Positions 9,635-18,400 of a stretch of DNA of 63,458 nucleotides are shown piece after piece. Every line of letters begins with the position of its first letter. The stretch's first letter is position 1. The stretch lies in the NCBI GenBank assembly GCA_021324305.1, contig JAJPJI010000016.1:1-63458 (forward strand), given 5' to 3'. The notes below the pieces were generated by a model that saw nothing but the letters and a program-made list of their open reading frames with translations, was not told the origin of the DNA and searched no databases. The stretch comes from Gammaproteobacteria bacterium. GTDB taxonomy: Bacteria > Pseudomonadota > Gammaproteobacteria > DSM-16500. The position numbers and the translations under genes are program-made.

Positions 9635-10141
9635 ATGACTATGACCATTCGATCGACTTACTTACTTGGCTTGATAACTGTCAGTGTCTTATTGCTTACC
9701 AGCATCTATTTACAGCTTTTTCAGGGCATCATCCCTTGCCCGCTCTGCACCTTGCAGCGAATTTCATTTGGCTTGATCGGGATCGTTTTTATAATCGGCA
9801 TCATGGTGCATTCAAAACGTAAAGGCAGGCTAATCATCAATACATTTTGTGGAATATTCTCTATTCTCGGCATCATTCTCGCCGGAAGGCAAATCTGGCT
9901 GCAGCAGTTTCCTTCAGGTGATGCGAGTGAGTGTGGCGTCAGTCTTCAGTACATGATGCAGGTATTGCCCATGAACCAGGTGCTGCAAAAGATTTTTGAA
10001 GGAAGTGCCGAATGTTCACAGCGAGGCTGGGAATTTATGCATCTCAATATGGCAGAATGGGCATTATTCTGGTTTGTAGGCTTCCTGATCCTGACCTTAT
10101 GCCTGTTTATAGAAGAGATTAAATGGAAAAAGAATAAATAA
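9635..10141 (+). CDS. dsbB: Disulfide bond formation protein B
   Basis: An inner-membrane quinone reductase that reoxidises periplasmic DsbA. The 168 residues show four hydrophobic segments. The first periplasmic loop has the redox pair in PCPLCTLQR (C35, C38), the family signature. The second loop has the pair C100 (ASECG) and C127 (AECSQRGW). The sequence ends with a transmembrane helix and a basic tail. It lies 45 bases after ruvX and may be in the same transcript. A strong stem-loop shared with the convergent SET gene follows its stop. The partner dsbA is not in the window. Confidence 0.93.
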   Translation: MTMTIRSTYLLGLITVSVLLLTSIYLQLFQGIIPCPLCTLQRISFGLIGIVFIIGIMVHSKRKGRLIINTFCGIFSILGIILAGRQIWLQQFPSGDASECGVSLQYMMQVLPMNQVLQKIFEGSAECSQRGWEFMHLNMAEWALFWFVGFLILTLCLFIEEIKWKKNK

Positions 10142-10168
10142 ACAGATGGCCAGTCCCGGCCTGATATC

Positions 10169-10200
10169 TTGACCGATACATTTAACAATGTATCGGTCAA
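10169..10200. terminator. Bidirectional stem-loop between convergent dsbB and the SET gene
   Basis: A perfect 13-bp stem (TTGACCGATACAT / ATGTATCGGTCAA) with a 6-base loop lies between two convergent genes. The right arm includes the stop codon of the SET-domain gene. Plus-strand T-run is poor. On the minus strand the position fits a terminator only loosely, because the stop is inside the stem. Confidence 0.6.
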
Positions 10201-10688
10201 ACGCTAAGCTTTTTTATCAAGAATAAAAGACAAAACACGACACCGGTCACAATTGCAAACCTCACCAGCACACATAATAAAGACAACAAACGGCGTCTGT
10301 TAGTTATAGGTACATATTCCAGAGAAACCATGCCCCTGCTTGCAAACCATTTTCCCCCATAATCCAGAAAAATTTCTTCTCCCGGTTTGATCGGGCGCTC
10401 TGCGACAATCATAAACAACCCTCTGTCCTTATCCACATCCCAGTAAGCATTACTGATAGAAGAATGGTTATAAATGGTTCCATATCCAAGCGGGAGAACA
10501 CCTGCCTTGTTATCCCCCATATTAAATGCGTAATTGATTCCGTAATCGTCATCCCATTTAATATGCAGGTAATAGCACTCTTCGATGATTTCATCACCTG
10601 AAATGGGCTCAAGAGCAAAGACGCCGTAACCCTGTATCCTTGAAGGTTTGACTTCGAGCTTGCAGCGTTTCAATTTCTGGAATTTCAT
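10197..10688 (-). CDS. Small SET-domain protein with C-terminal membrane anchor
   Basis: A 163-residue protein. Residues about 8-115 match a SET methyltransferase fold: QGYGVFALEPISGDEI at the N-terminal SET core, the pseudoknot motif YNHSS (N74-H75-S76), and AERPIKPGEEIFLDYG ending in the catalytic-region tyrosine Y110. SET proteins use S-adenosylmethionine to methylate lysines. No pre-SET zinc cysteines are present. Residues about 133-158 form one hydrophobic helix after an RRR stop-transfer-like sequence, followed by KK. The protein therefore looks tail-anchored with the SET domain probably cytoplasmic. Small SET proteins occur in many bacteria; the membrane tail is the unusual part. Substrate unknown. 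Confidence 0.75.
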   Translation of the reverse strand: MKFQKLKRCKLEVKPSRIQGYGVFALEPISGDEIIEECYYLHIKWDDDYGINYAFNMGDNKAGVLPLGYGTIYNHSSISNAYWDVDKDRGLFMIVAERPIKPGEEIFLDYGGKWFASRGMVSLEYVPITNRRRLLSLLCVLVRFAIVTGVVFCLLFLIKKLSV

Positions 10689-10828
10689 TCCTTATATCCA
10701 TTCAAATCTCAAACAAGACGATAACAAGTCCATAAATTATGCTAAAACGCAAAAATTGTATCAGCATAAGATATAACATTCATCCAGGATTTAAGTTAAG
10801 ATAAAGATAATAATCGTGATTTCATCAT

Positions 10829-11329
10829 ATGATGCCTGGCAAAAATTTGATTCTTCGAGTATGGATGCTGATCTTGTTGTGCCTGACCACAACCATAGGT
10901 TATGCACAAACGGATGATGATGGTTTGGGACAAACCATCCAGATTCAGACTTACTTTCATTCCTGGGTAGGCAAACCCATCTGGACGTTAATTATTCGCG
11001 ATATTGACCACAATCAGAATATCCCGTATTTATTCGACATTACTCGGGGCGAAAACCACTGGGTAGTCTTTACCTATAGCAGAAATTACCTGATCACTGT
11101 TTCGAGAATGCAAATTGAAACTTATCGATCACATTTTTTTAAATATAAAAACTACAGAATGAACAACTTCTGTAACCTGGAAAGTAATGGAAGAATCATC
11201 AGGGGTGAATCAATGTATATCACGCTGGAAGGTGATTTATCACCTGATACCAATACATTTTCTTGTCAGATCTCCAGATATCCCGATGGAAATTTCTTTA
11301 TCTATAATCCAGACTCTGCAAACAATTAA
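10829..11329 (+). CDS. Small secreted protein, unknown function
   Basis: A 166-residue protein beginning with a clear signal peptide (hydrophobic ILRVWMLILLCLTTTIG then YAQ, probable cleavage before TDDDG). The mature part is about 140 residues, rich in aromatic and beta-prone residues (QTYFHSWVGKPIWTLIIRD), with two cysteines (NNFCNLE, FSCQIS) that could form a disulfide. A beta-rich periplasmic fold is likely. A second ATG one codon downstream is equally good as a start. It precedes the cystathionine beta-synthase gene by 15 bases, so the two may be co-transcribed, although no functional link is evident. No family recognised. Confidence 0.6.
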   Translation: MMPGKNLILRVWMLILLCLTTTIGYAQTDDDGLGQTIQIQTYFHSWVGKPIWTLIIRDIDHNQNIPYLFDITRGENHWVVFTYSRNYLITVSRMQIETYRSHFFKYKNYRMNNFCNLESNGRIIRGESMYITLEGDLSPDTNTFSCQISRYPDGNFFIYNPDSANN

Positions 11330-11344
11330 GTTCAAGGAGAAATT

Positions 11345-12313
11345 ATGCTTCTTAACAATATCCTAGAGGCTGTTGGGAATACGCCTGTCGTCCGCTTGAA
11401 TAGAATCGGCAAGGATTTGCCTTGTGAATTATATGGCAAGTGTGAATTTCTGAACCCTGGCGGCTCAGTAAAAGACAGAATCGCGGTCGAAATGGTTGAA
11501 CAGGCAGAAAAAGAGGGAAAAATCAAACCTGGCGACACACTGATTGAGGCAACATCGGGTAATGCGGGGATTGGTTTCGCGCTCGTGGGAGCAGTAAAGG
11601 GATACAAGATTGTGATTACCATGCCGGAAAAAATGAGCCGGGAAAAAGAAGTCGTGCTCGAGGCATTGGGAGCAAAAATATATCGCACCCCGACGGAAGC
11701 AAAATGGGATGATCCGGACAGTCACATTTCATTGGCAAAAAAATTGCAAAAAGAAATCCCTAACGCGCATATTCTCAATCAATACACCAATCACAATAAT
11801 CCTGACGCTCACTACAAACACACCGCCCAGGAAATAATGGATGATATGGGAAAAGAGCTGGCAATGGTTGTTATGGGTGTTGGCACGGGCGGCACAATTA
11901 CTGGTGTTGCGAAACGCCTCAAGGCTGAAATGCCGCATGTTCAGGTTGTTGGTGTTGATCCTTACGGCTCCATATTGGGCGGTGGCACGGAGATTCATCC
12001 GTATTTGGTTGAGGGAATAGGCTATGATTTTATTCCAGACGTACTCGACAACAAGCTGGTGGATGAATATATCAAGGTAGATGATAAAAACTCATTTATC
12101 ACTGCGCGCCGTTTGATCCGTGAAGAAGGATTGCTGGTGGGCGGCTCATCCGGGACCGCGGTATGGGCAGCGTTACAAGCGGCAAAACGCCTCAAGAAAG
12201 GCCAAAAATGTCTGGTCGTTTTACCAGACAGCATACGCAACTACATGTCCAAGTTTGTCGATGACAAGTGGATGCGGGAACATGATTTTTTAGAAGAACA
12301 CTGCAAGGTTTAA
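11345..12313 (+). CDS. Cystathionine beta-synthase-type PLP enzyme
   Basis: A fold-type II PLP enzyme of the cysteine synthase/cystathionine beta-synthase family, 322 residues. The cofactor lysine is in NPGGSVKDR (K43), the substrate loop is TSGNAG (about 70-74) and the phosphate cup is GVGTGGTITG. The sequence follows the cystathionine beta-synthase branch more than CysK: it has the RTPTEAKWD segment, YTNHNNPDAHY, and a C-terminus with PDSIRNYMSKFVDDKWM. It lacks the C-terminal Bateman (CBS-pair) regulatory region of the long enzymes. AAGGAG lies 5 bases before the ATG. The next plus-strand gene is the gamma-lyase/synthase partner, which supports reverse transsulfuration (homocysteine plus serine to cystathionine to cysteine). 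O-acetylserine sulfhydrylase activity cannot be excluded. Confidence 0.85.
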   Translation: MLLNNILEAVGNTPVVRLNRIGKDLPCELYGKCEFLNPGGSVKDRIAVEMVEQAEKEGKIKPGDTLIEATSGNAGIGFALVGAVKGYKIVITMPEKMSREKEVVLEALGAKIYRTPTEAKWDDPDSHISLAKKLQKEIPNAHILNQYTNHNNPDAHYKHTAQEIMDDMGKELAMVVMGVGTGGTITGVAKRLKAEMPHVQVVGVDPYGSILGGGTEIHPYLVEGIGYDFIPDVLDNKLVDEYIKVDDKNSFITARRLIREEGLLVGGSSGTAVWAALQAAKRLKKGQKCLVVLPDSIRNYMSKFVDDKWMREHDFLEEHCKV

Positions 12314-12384
12314 AAGACGGCCAGCCATGACATGCCGTGCGGATCTTTCCATGTCATGCGAGTCCAGGCTTCAGCTGCTCTGAG

Positions 12385-12408
12385 TCATGCCAGCGCAAGC
12401 TGGCATGA
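12385..12408. repeat. REP-like hairpin, family B, copy 1
   Basis: TCATGCCAGC-GCAA-GCTGGCATGA, a perfect 10-bp stem closed by a GNRA-type tetraloop, lies between the two transsulfuration genes. The same design with a near-identical stem is at 26541-26570. It may attenuate or stabilise the transcript locally. Confidence 0.65.
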
Positions 12409-12458
12409 AATGAGGTAACAAGACATACGCCCAATAGCGAATAAAAAAGGTAACTCAC

Positions 12459-13643
12459 ATGACCAAACACTATCCAGACATTGCTACGCGTGCGATACAT
12501 GCAGGCCAGGAACCGGATCCCAGCACAGGCGCCATCATGACGCCGATTTATGCGACATCCACCTATGTGCAGGAAAGTCCGGGGAAACACAAAGGATATG
12601 AATATTCTCGCACGAAAAACCCTACGCGTTTTGCATACGAACAATGTGTCGCCAATCTGGAATCCGGGAAGCATGGTTTTGCCTTCGCATCCGGTATGGC
12701 AGCCATTGCGACGACTCTGGAAATTCTGAATCCGGGCGATCACGTCATTGTCTGCGATGACGTTTATGGCGGAACCTATCGATTATTTGAAAAAGTGCGT
12801 AAACGTTCTGCAGGAATAAAAGCGACTTTTACCGACATGACGAATTTGCAGAATATTGAAAAAAATATTCTGCCTGAAACACGCATGATTTGGGTAGAAA
12901 CACCCACGAATCCCATGTTAAAGCTCATGGACTTACGCAAGATCGCCGCGCTTGCGAAAAAACATGGCCTGATTTCAGTGGTGGACAATACATTCGCAAC
13001 CCCCGTTCTGCAACGGCCGCTTGAAGCGGGTTTTGATATTGTGGTGCACTCAGCGACCAAATACCTGAACGGCCACTCGGATATTATCGGTGGCGTGGTC
13101 ATCATTGGTGAAAAGAGCGATTTGGCTGAGCAGATTGGATTCCTGCAAAACTCAGTTGGAGCAGTAGCTGGACCATTCGACAGTTTCCTCGCCATGCGTG
13201 GCTTAAAAACACTGGTCGTACGCATGGAGCGGCATTGCGAAAACGCACTTGAACTAGCACAGTGGCTGTCCAGGCATCCACATATATCAAAAGTCATTTA
13301 TCCTGGGTTGAGCAGCCATCCTCAGCATTCACTCGCAAAAGAGCAAATGAAGTATTTCGGCGGGATGATTTCTGCGGAAATTAATGGTGACCTTGAAGAC
13401 ACCATTCGCATGCTGGAACATTGTCAGATATTTTCCCTTGCAGAAAGTTTGGGCGGAGTGGAAAGCCTGATAGAACATCCTGCCATCATGACACATGCCA
13501 GCCTGCCTCCGGCGCAGCGAAAAACGCTAGGGATTAATGATAATTTTATTCGTCTGTCTGTCGGCATTGAGGGCATTGATGATCTTAAAAAAGACCTGGA
13601 TGAAGCACTGAAAGCCGGGGTGAAAGCTAAAATTAAAGCATGA
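12459..13643 (+). CDS. Cystathionine gamma-lyase/gamma-synthase (trans-sulfuration PLP enzyme)
   Basis: A 394-residue member of the Cys/Met-metabolism PLP family (fold type I). Family motifs are present: YEYSRTKNPTR, the aromatic-stacking FASGMAA, the PLP-binding aspartate in VVDNTFATP, and the Schiff-base lysine K201 in HSATKYLNGH. The C-terminal LSVGIEGIDDL is typical. Gamma-lyase and gamma-synthase activities cannot be separated by eye. Proximity to a beta-synthase-type gene favours the cystathionine-to-cysteine direction. AAGGTAACTCAC precedes the ATG. Between the two genes lies a palindromic repeat, so the operon link is likely but not certain. Confidence 0.88.
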   Translation: MTKHYPDIATRAIHAGQEPDPSTGAIMTPIYATSTYVQESPGKHKGYEYSRTKNPTRFAYEQCVANLESGKHGFAFASGMAAIATTLEILNPGDHVIVCDDVYGGTYRLFEKVRKRSAGIKATFTDMTNLQNIEKNILPETRMIWVETPTNPMLKLMDLRKIAALAKKHGLISVVDNTFATPVLQRPLEAGFDIVVHSATKYLNGHSDIIGGVVIIGEKSDLAEQIGFLQNSVGAVAGPFDSFLAMRGLKTLVVRMERHCENALELAQWLSRHPHISKVIYPGLSSHPQHSLAKEQMKYFGGMISAEINGDLEDTIRMLEHCQIFSLAESLGGVESLIEHPAIMTHASLPPAQRKTLGINDNFIRLSVGIEGIDDLKKDLDEALKAGVKAKIKA

Positions 13644-13661
13644 ACAAACTATTACTTGTCT

Positions 13662-13693
13662 CCCTTCCTCCTGGCTTTTCATAGGAGGAAGGG
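13662..13693. repeat. Inverted repeat between convergent genes
   Basis: CCCTTCCTCCT (13662-13672) pairs with AGGAGGAAGGG (13683-13693) across a 10-base loop, just after the transsulfuration operon. It continues into a G-rich tract (GCTGGGGGAGAGGAGG). It looks like a dispersed REP-type unit and may also act as a terminator. Confidence 0.55.
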
Positions 13694-13766
13694 GCTGGGG
13701 GAGAGGAGGCATTCACCATCATGACCTGGTGACAATTTACTATCACGACATGTTGGCACGTCACTC

Positions 13767-14126
13767 TTACACTACCACGATTCTTCCATGCAAATTCGAC
13801 CCTTCACATACAAAATCAACCGTGCCAGGTTCAAGTGGCGGGAGCGTCACATTAATTGGAATATCCAGCATGAATGGATAGGCAGAATTGAGCTGCAAAA
13901 AATCAATCGAGGTTTTGCACGCTTCGTTATTTTCACGAACAATATGCAGATTGACTGGCTTGCCTGCCGGAACCTGTATCATTGCAGGCTGATAACCTGA
14001 ACGGCTAACAACAATGTTTATGGTTGAATCTGAAATATGCGGCTGCATACGGGAATAATAAAAAAACATACCTGCCACAATCACGATCGCAGCGATAATG
14101 TAAACAGCCAAGGTATCATTTTTCAT
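13767..14126 (-). CDS. Membrane-anchored cupredoxin-like protein
   Basis: A 119-residue protein with one N-terminal hydrophobic anchor (YIIAAIVIVAGMFFYY) and a periplasmic domain resembling the cupredoxin_1 fold. It has the expected order of a cysteine in NNEACKTS, a hydrophobic beta-strand stretch, LEPGTVDFVCEG with a second cysteine, and a terminal GRIVVV strand with a His (NLHG). These positions match metal-site residues in related proteins, but no binding can be claimed. The ATG at 14126 is preferred to the TTG at 14144 because GGAG lies about 8 bases upstream. It overlaps the end of the MFS gene by 11 bases, so the pair is an operon, perhaps in metal handling or resistance. Confidence 0.65.
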   Translation of the reverse strand: MKNDTLAVYIIAAIVIVAGMFFYYSRMQPHISDSTINIVVSRSGYQPAMIQVPAGKPVNLHIVRENNEACKTSIDFLQLNSAYPFMLDIPINVTLPPLEPGTVDFVCEGSNLHGRIVVV

Positions 14127-15429
14127 TTTTCGAGCTCCATTCAAACCCGTCCAATTCTGGATTGACTGGGTATTTTTCTATCCTGAGTAAATAAATCACA
14201 ACAGCTAGCAGCGCAGCCAACACGCCTGCGGCCAGGGGTAATGATACCGAAATCGAGATCAAAAATCCTCCAAAAATACAAATCAATGCATCACCCAACA
14301 TGCGAAGCCCCCATTGCATGCCCATGATTTTACCCTGAATATCATTATCTGCTGCATCTGACAGTTGCACAGTGATGGCTGTAGAGGGCAATGGAATCAT
14401 CAACCCGATCAAGGCAAACAGAGGAAACAGCAGGCTGACAGATGAAGTGATTGTCATGAGTGACAGGAAAAACGAAAACAGCATGATGGCCATCACTACA
14501 ATTTGCCGCGGAGAAAAGCGGCTGGCGAGATAATGCGGCAGCCATGCGCCGCTTAGCGCAATCGCCATCGAGAGAATCAGATTGTAAACGGCAATCTGTC
14601 CCGAATCCATCATCCAGCGTCCTGTCAGATACACAGGACCGAATTCGTAAAACAAATCCACGCCTACTGTAAACACCAGGCTGCTCAGCAAATAATATTT
14701 GAGTAACTGGTTTTGTAGTATTTCTTGTAAATGTGCAATGACATTAAATTGGCGCCATGCTGTTTGTGATGAAACAGGAGAAATATCTGCTGGCCTGGAT
14801 TCAGGCAGCTGCTTATAAGCAAAATAGAGGGTGAAAGCAGATAGTATTGCCGCAATATAAAATGGCGTTGCTGCATTAAACCAGCTAAACAGACTGCCGT
14901 CCGATAAAAAGCCGCCAATCATGGGTCCAACAACGTAACCGATGGATGATGCCATGACGATTCCGCCAAATCCCTTGTGTTTGTTGATGTCAAGGTCAGC
15001 AATAATGGATTGGGCCAGCGCCAGGTTGCTTTCAGCAAGCCCGGTTGCAAAACGGCTTAATATCAATAGCCACAGCATGCCTGTTTGCAACGCCGCCGCA
15101 CTTGATACATAACCCAGCATGGTCCCGGTTAATGTCAGCAGGAGAATATTCTTTCGACCATATTTATCTGACATTGCACCGATGACAGGTGAGCCAATAA
15201 ACTGCCCTAGCGGATACACCGCAAGCGTCAATCCCAGCAACAAATTGCGATTGTCAGCAGCCCATGAATGCCCGGGTATCAACGCAGAAGAATGCAGGAA
15301 CAGGGGCGGAAATATCGGGTAGGCGATGGAAGCGCCAATATATCCGACGAAGACGATGAAGAGGATGGTTCGAAGTTGATTTAAAATAGGCATTATCATT
15401 GATTCCATTATATTTTCTGGATGAACCAT
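14116..15429 (-). CDS. Major facilitator superfamily transporter
   Basis: A 437-residue polytopic protein with about twelve hydrophobic segments. The loop between helices 2 and 3 has the MFS signature GAMSDKYGRKN. A second motif resembling drug/H+ antiporters is seen in IGYVVGPMIGGFLSDG (about residues 165-180, motif C-like with GP). This places it nearest the TetA/DHA1 group, with an unknown substrate. Several ATGs exist at the N-terminus (15429, 15408, 15399, 15393), none with a good ribosome-binding site; the first helix begins around LRTILFIVFVGY, so the exact start is uncertain by up to 12 residues. The cupredoxin-like gene overlaps its end. Confidence 0.85.
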   Translation of the reverse strand: MVHPENIMESMIMPILNQLRTILFIVFVGYIGASIAYPIFPPLFLHSSALIPGHSWAADNRNLLLGLTLAVYPLGQFIGSPVIGAMSDKYGRKNILLLTLTGTMLGYVSSAAALQTGMLWLLILSRFATGLAESNLALAQSIIADLDINKHKGFGGIVMASSIGYVVGPMIGGFLSDGSLFSWFNAATPFYIAAILSAFTLYFAYKQLPESRPADISPVSSQTAWRQFNVIAHLQEILQNQLLKYYLLSSLVFTVGVDLFYEFGPVYLTGRWMMDSGQIAVYNLILSMAIALSGAWLPHYLASRFSPRQIVVMAIMLFSFFLSLMTITSSVSLLFPLFALIGLMIPLPSTAITVQLSDAADNDIQGKIMGMQWGLRMLGDALICIFGGFLISISVSLPLAAGVLAALLAVVIYLLRIEKYPVNPELDGFEWSSKNEK

Positions 15430-15626
15430 TCATAGCAAATTCAGTCATTGTAAAATAAACGAGATTTGCTTAAGTTTGTTATGAAAAAATAACGAATTAT
15501 CTCTTTGAATTTTAGCTGTAAAAACAATAACTAACCTCAGTCAAGCTTTTTCCGTCCTTAAGAAAAATTTCACAAACTAACTCTATACTTAAATTAAATC
15601 TTACCCAATATAGTAGAGGTGTGATT

Positions 15627-18236
15627 ATGGATACCAGAACAGCTACTGATATTCTGAATGATGCTTTTCAAAAAGCAAGTCAAGCAGACACTAACGAATC
15701 AAAATTGAAATTTCTAGAAGAAGCATTATGCTCTCCTGGAGTAGATCTATTCCTTGCTCAAGATCAAAAATATCGCCAGCGATTTCAGAATGAATATGAA
15801 TCTTGCTCTGTCGCTTTAGCAAAAGAATTAACCGGTTTAAACTCATATCAATATTCTGAAATTGACAACCTCGACAGTGTCGAGGTAAAAAAACAAGGTT
15901 ATGGCTACAAAATTCCGTTAAGTCATAGAAAGATTACTTCTACTTTTAATACGATAAGTCATTACGTCGCTCGTCAAATTCTTTTAGAAGAACATGTTGA
16001 TAAACGTACTGTGTTATTAGAGCGCTGGATTAATATTGCACTAAAATGCTTTGATAACAAAGATTTTAATACGTGTTTTGCTATTATAGCAGGAATAAAC
16101 TCGAACCCAATTTATAGATTAAAAGCGACGAAAGAAGGATTGTCTCCCATTGCTAAAGAATTTCTTGAAATTGTCACACCATTACTTTCGAATCCAGAAG
16201 CGATAACAGCAATAATGTCAAGAACAGGCACTGATATCGTTCCATATTATGGGACCTACAGAACGCAACTCACGTTTACATCAGATAAATTAGATGCTGC
16301 AACACAAAAGAAAGATTTTGAAGCTGCAAAAGCTGAAAAGCAAACAAAAGATCAAATTCTCTTAAGGCTTGAACGAATAAGATCATATTTAGCAAGTGTA
16401 GGAACTATAAAAGATTTATCTAAATTGACTCCACTCCAAGCAACAATATTAAGAACATCATTATTTCAAATAATGCGAGAAATTAAAGAAGAAAAAATGC
16501 AAATAGAAGAAGAAATCAAGAAAGCAAACGAAGCACTTAAAGAAGCTGCCATTCGCTTCACTTCACCTAAAGGTCCAATATACGAATTTGAAGAGGCAAA
16601 AACTGAATTTGAAAAAGCTAACAAAATTGAAGACAAAACAAGCAAAAAATTTCTTGAAGCAAAAGCTAAATATGAATCAGCAGAAAAAAAATATAATGAA
16701 GAAAAATCTAAATATGAAAAATTTCAAAATGATCAGCGCGAAATATTAAAGGATTTAACCCGTAAGAAAGATGCCATTATTGCAGTATATGACGGCGCAA
16801 AAGGTCATGAAAAAGCATTGAAAGAAACCTTACAAGCACTAGCCAAAATTCCACAAAATATTGAACCACCTTCAACGCCTCTTGCAATAGCAGCTAAAAA
16901 AAAGGAATCGGGTGGAGCAAGCGCAGAAACAATCAATAGTGAGATATCTACACAGATAGAACCTCGAAATTTAACAATTACATCTAGCAAAATATTCACA
17001 AATGTAGGCGCTCTTATCATTCACGAAATTCCATCAAGGATTAATGATGCATCTCTTATTACCGATTGCACAAATATTATGAAAGATTCTGCTAGCACTA
17101 CAAACAACATGAGAAATAATCATAGAAGAATTGAGGAAGCTTGCAAAACCATTAACCCTAGCACCAGCAGTATTGACCCAAAAAGCTTACTAGAAATGAA
17201 TCAGAAAATTGAAGAAATTCGATTATTCGTATTCACTTCAAAAAGAGCGATAGAAAGTCATTTGGCTGGCGGTCAAAAAATGGCCAAAGATGAAGGCAAT
17301 ATCGTATCAATACAGGAAAAACTGCAAACTGCGTATGCTTCTCTAAGCAAAGAATGGGAAGCGCTAAATATAAAGGATGATAAAAAAGATATTAAAACAA
17401 CAGAAGCATTAAAGCTTTTAAAAGAAAATATTGATCACATAAGTAAACTCATTGAGGTATTCAGCAAACTTGCTGAGCCATTAGGTCAATTAAATGCATC
17501 CAAGCCTGCACCTACTACCTGGACACAGATGCGCCGACCAATAACCGTGCGCTTTGTATCATCACCGCCATTATCAGAAGGTAGTGATGAGTTACAATTT
17601 GCTATGGAGTCAGAAAATGGAAGTTCCCCTATATCAAGAAAGGCTTCTGATGACAGCCAAGAAAAAACTGCGCTATCTTTAGCCAGAACCAGACCTGGCG
17701 CAATGTTAGGCAGCGCGAGAGGATCTGGAACTGATTTAAGGAAAAGAGCATTAGCTCAAAGTATGGATACAGACGGAAAAAAAGATACATCTCCCAGCTC
17801 TCCTTTAGCAGTTCATAGCGCCCCTGTATCAACTCAAGGTTCACCTACTGTTGAAAGAAAAGCTGATGATCCCCGACATGCCAGGTTACTTGATACAGCT
17901 GCAGTGCAGCATGAATTACAAAAAATGCATGACGAGACGGAGAAGCAAAAAGATCTCGGTAATAAAGGATCTTCACCATTAGCCCATAAAAAGCTACCAG
18001 ATTTGCCTAAAATTCCAACAAGTCCTCCTTCAAAACCTCAGCAGCTTGGGTCACAACAATCACTACCAAAAGCAACGTCGTTAAAAACCGGCAGCCCAAG
18101 CCAACCATTTCATAATCCTTCTCTTATTGAAGAAATGAGAAAAAAACAACTCGAGAAGCAAAAACTAGAAGATCAGAAAAAGAAAGAAGATGAGGAAAGA
18201 GAAAGACAAGGCAGTTCTGATTCTTTGCATAAATGA
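15627..18236 (+). CDS. RasGEF-domain protein, candidate type IVB effector
   Basis: An 869-residue protein, AT-rich and standing alone, with AGAGGT seven bases before the ATG at 15627 (a GTG two codons earlier is less likely). Residues about 75-225 match the CDC25/RasGEF catalytic domain of eukaryotic Ras exchange factors: FNTISHYVARQIL at 107-119, then ERWINIALKCFDNKDFNT (the NF-N helix), IAGINSNPIYRLKAT, and IVPYYGTYRTQLTF around P206. RasGEF domains catalyse GDP release from Ras-type GTPases, which bacteria of this kind lack as substrates. Residues about 230-400 are charged coiled coil. From about 620 the protein is Ser/Pro-rich and disordered, with several PxxP stretches. The last 20 residues contain EDEERER followed by a polar tail, like the E-block signal of Dot/Icm substrates. 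Host-targeted function is inference. Confidence 0.8.
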   Translation: MDTRTATDILNDAFQKASQADTNESKLKFLEEALCSPGVDLFLAQDQKYRQRFQNEYESCSVALAKELTGLNSYQYSEIDNLDSVEVKKQGYGYKIPLSHRKITSTFNTISHYVARQILLEEHVDKRTVLLERWINIALKCFDNKDFNTCFAIIAGINSNPIYRLKATKEGLSPIAKEFLEIVTPLLSNPEAITAIMSRTGTDIVPYYGTYRTQLTFTSDKLDAATQKKDFEAAKAEKQTKDQILLRLERIRSYLASVGTIKDLSKLTPLQATILRTSLFQIMREIKEEKMQIEEEIKKANEALKEAAIRFTSPKGPIYEFEEAKTEFEKANKIEDKTSKKFLEAKAKYESAEKKYNEEKSKYEKFQNDQREILKDLTRKKDAIIAVYDGAKGHEKALKETLQALAKIPQNIEPPSTPLAIAAKKKESGGASAETINSEISTQIEPRNLTITSSKIFTNVGALIIHEIPSRINDASLITDCTNIMKDSASTTNNMRNNHRRIEEACKTINPSTSSIDPKSLLEMNQKIEEIRLFVFTSKRAIESHLAGGQKMAKDEGNIVSIQEKLQTAYASLSKEWEALNIKDDKKDIKTTEALKLLKENIDHISKLIEVFSKLAEPLGQLNASKPAPTTWTQMRRPITVRFVSSPPLSEGSDELQFAMESENGSSPISRKASDDSQEKTALSLARTRPGAMLGSARGSGTDLRKRALAQSMDTDGKKDTSPSSPLAVHSAPVSTQGSPTVERKADDPRHARLLDTAAVQHELQKMHDETEKQKDLGNKGSSPLAHKKLPDLPKIPTSPPSKPQQLGSQQSLPKATSLKTGSPSQPFHNPSLIEEMRKKQLEKQKLEDQKKKEDEERERQGSSDSLHK

Positions 18237-18400
18237 GTATAGAATCATGGGAACTAGTTCCGATGTGGTTAACATGTAATATTATTTCTTAAATCCAGCT
18301 CCTTGGGTTTAATTAAGTGAATCTATATCCAACCCGCCTGTTGACCCCAACGCCGCTACTCATTATACTCGCGCAAACTTGCCGCACTGAAATGATCGTA

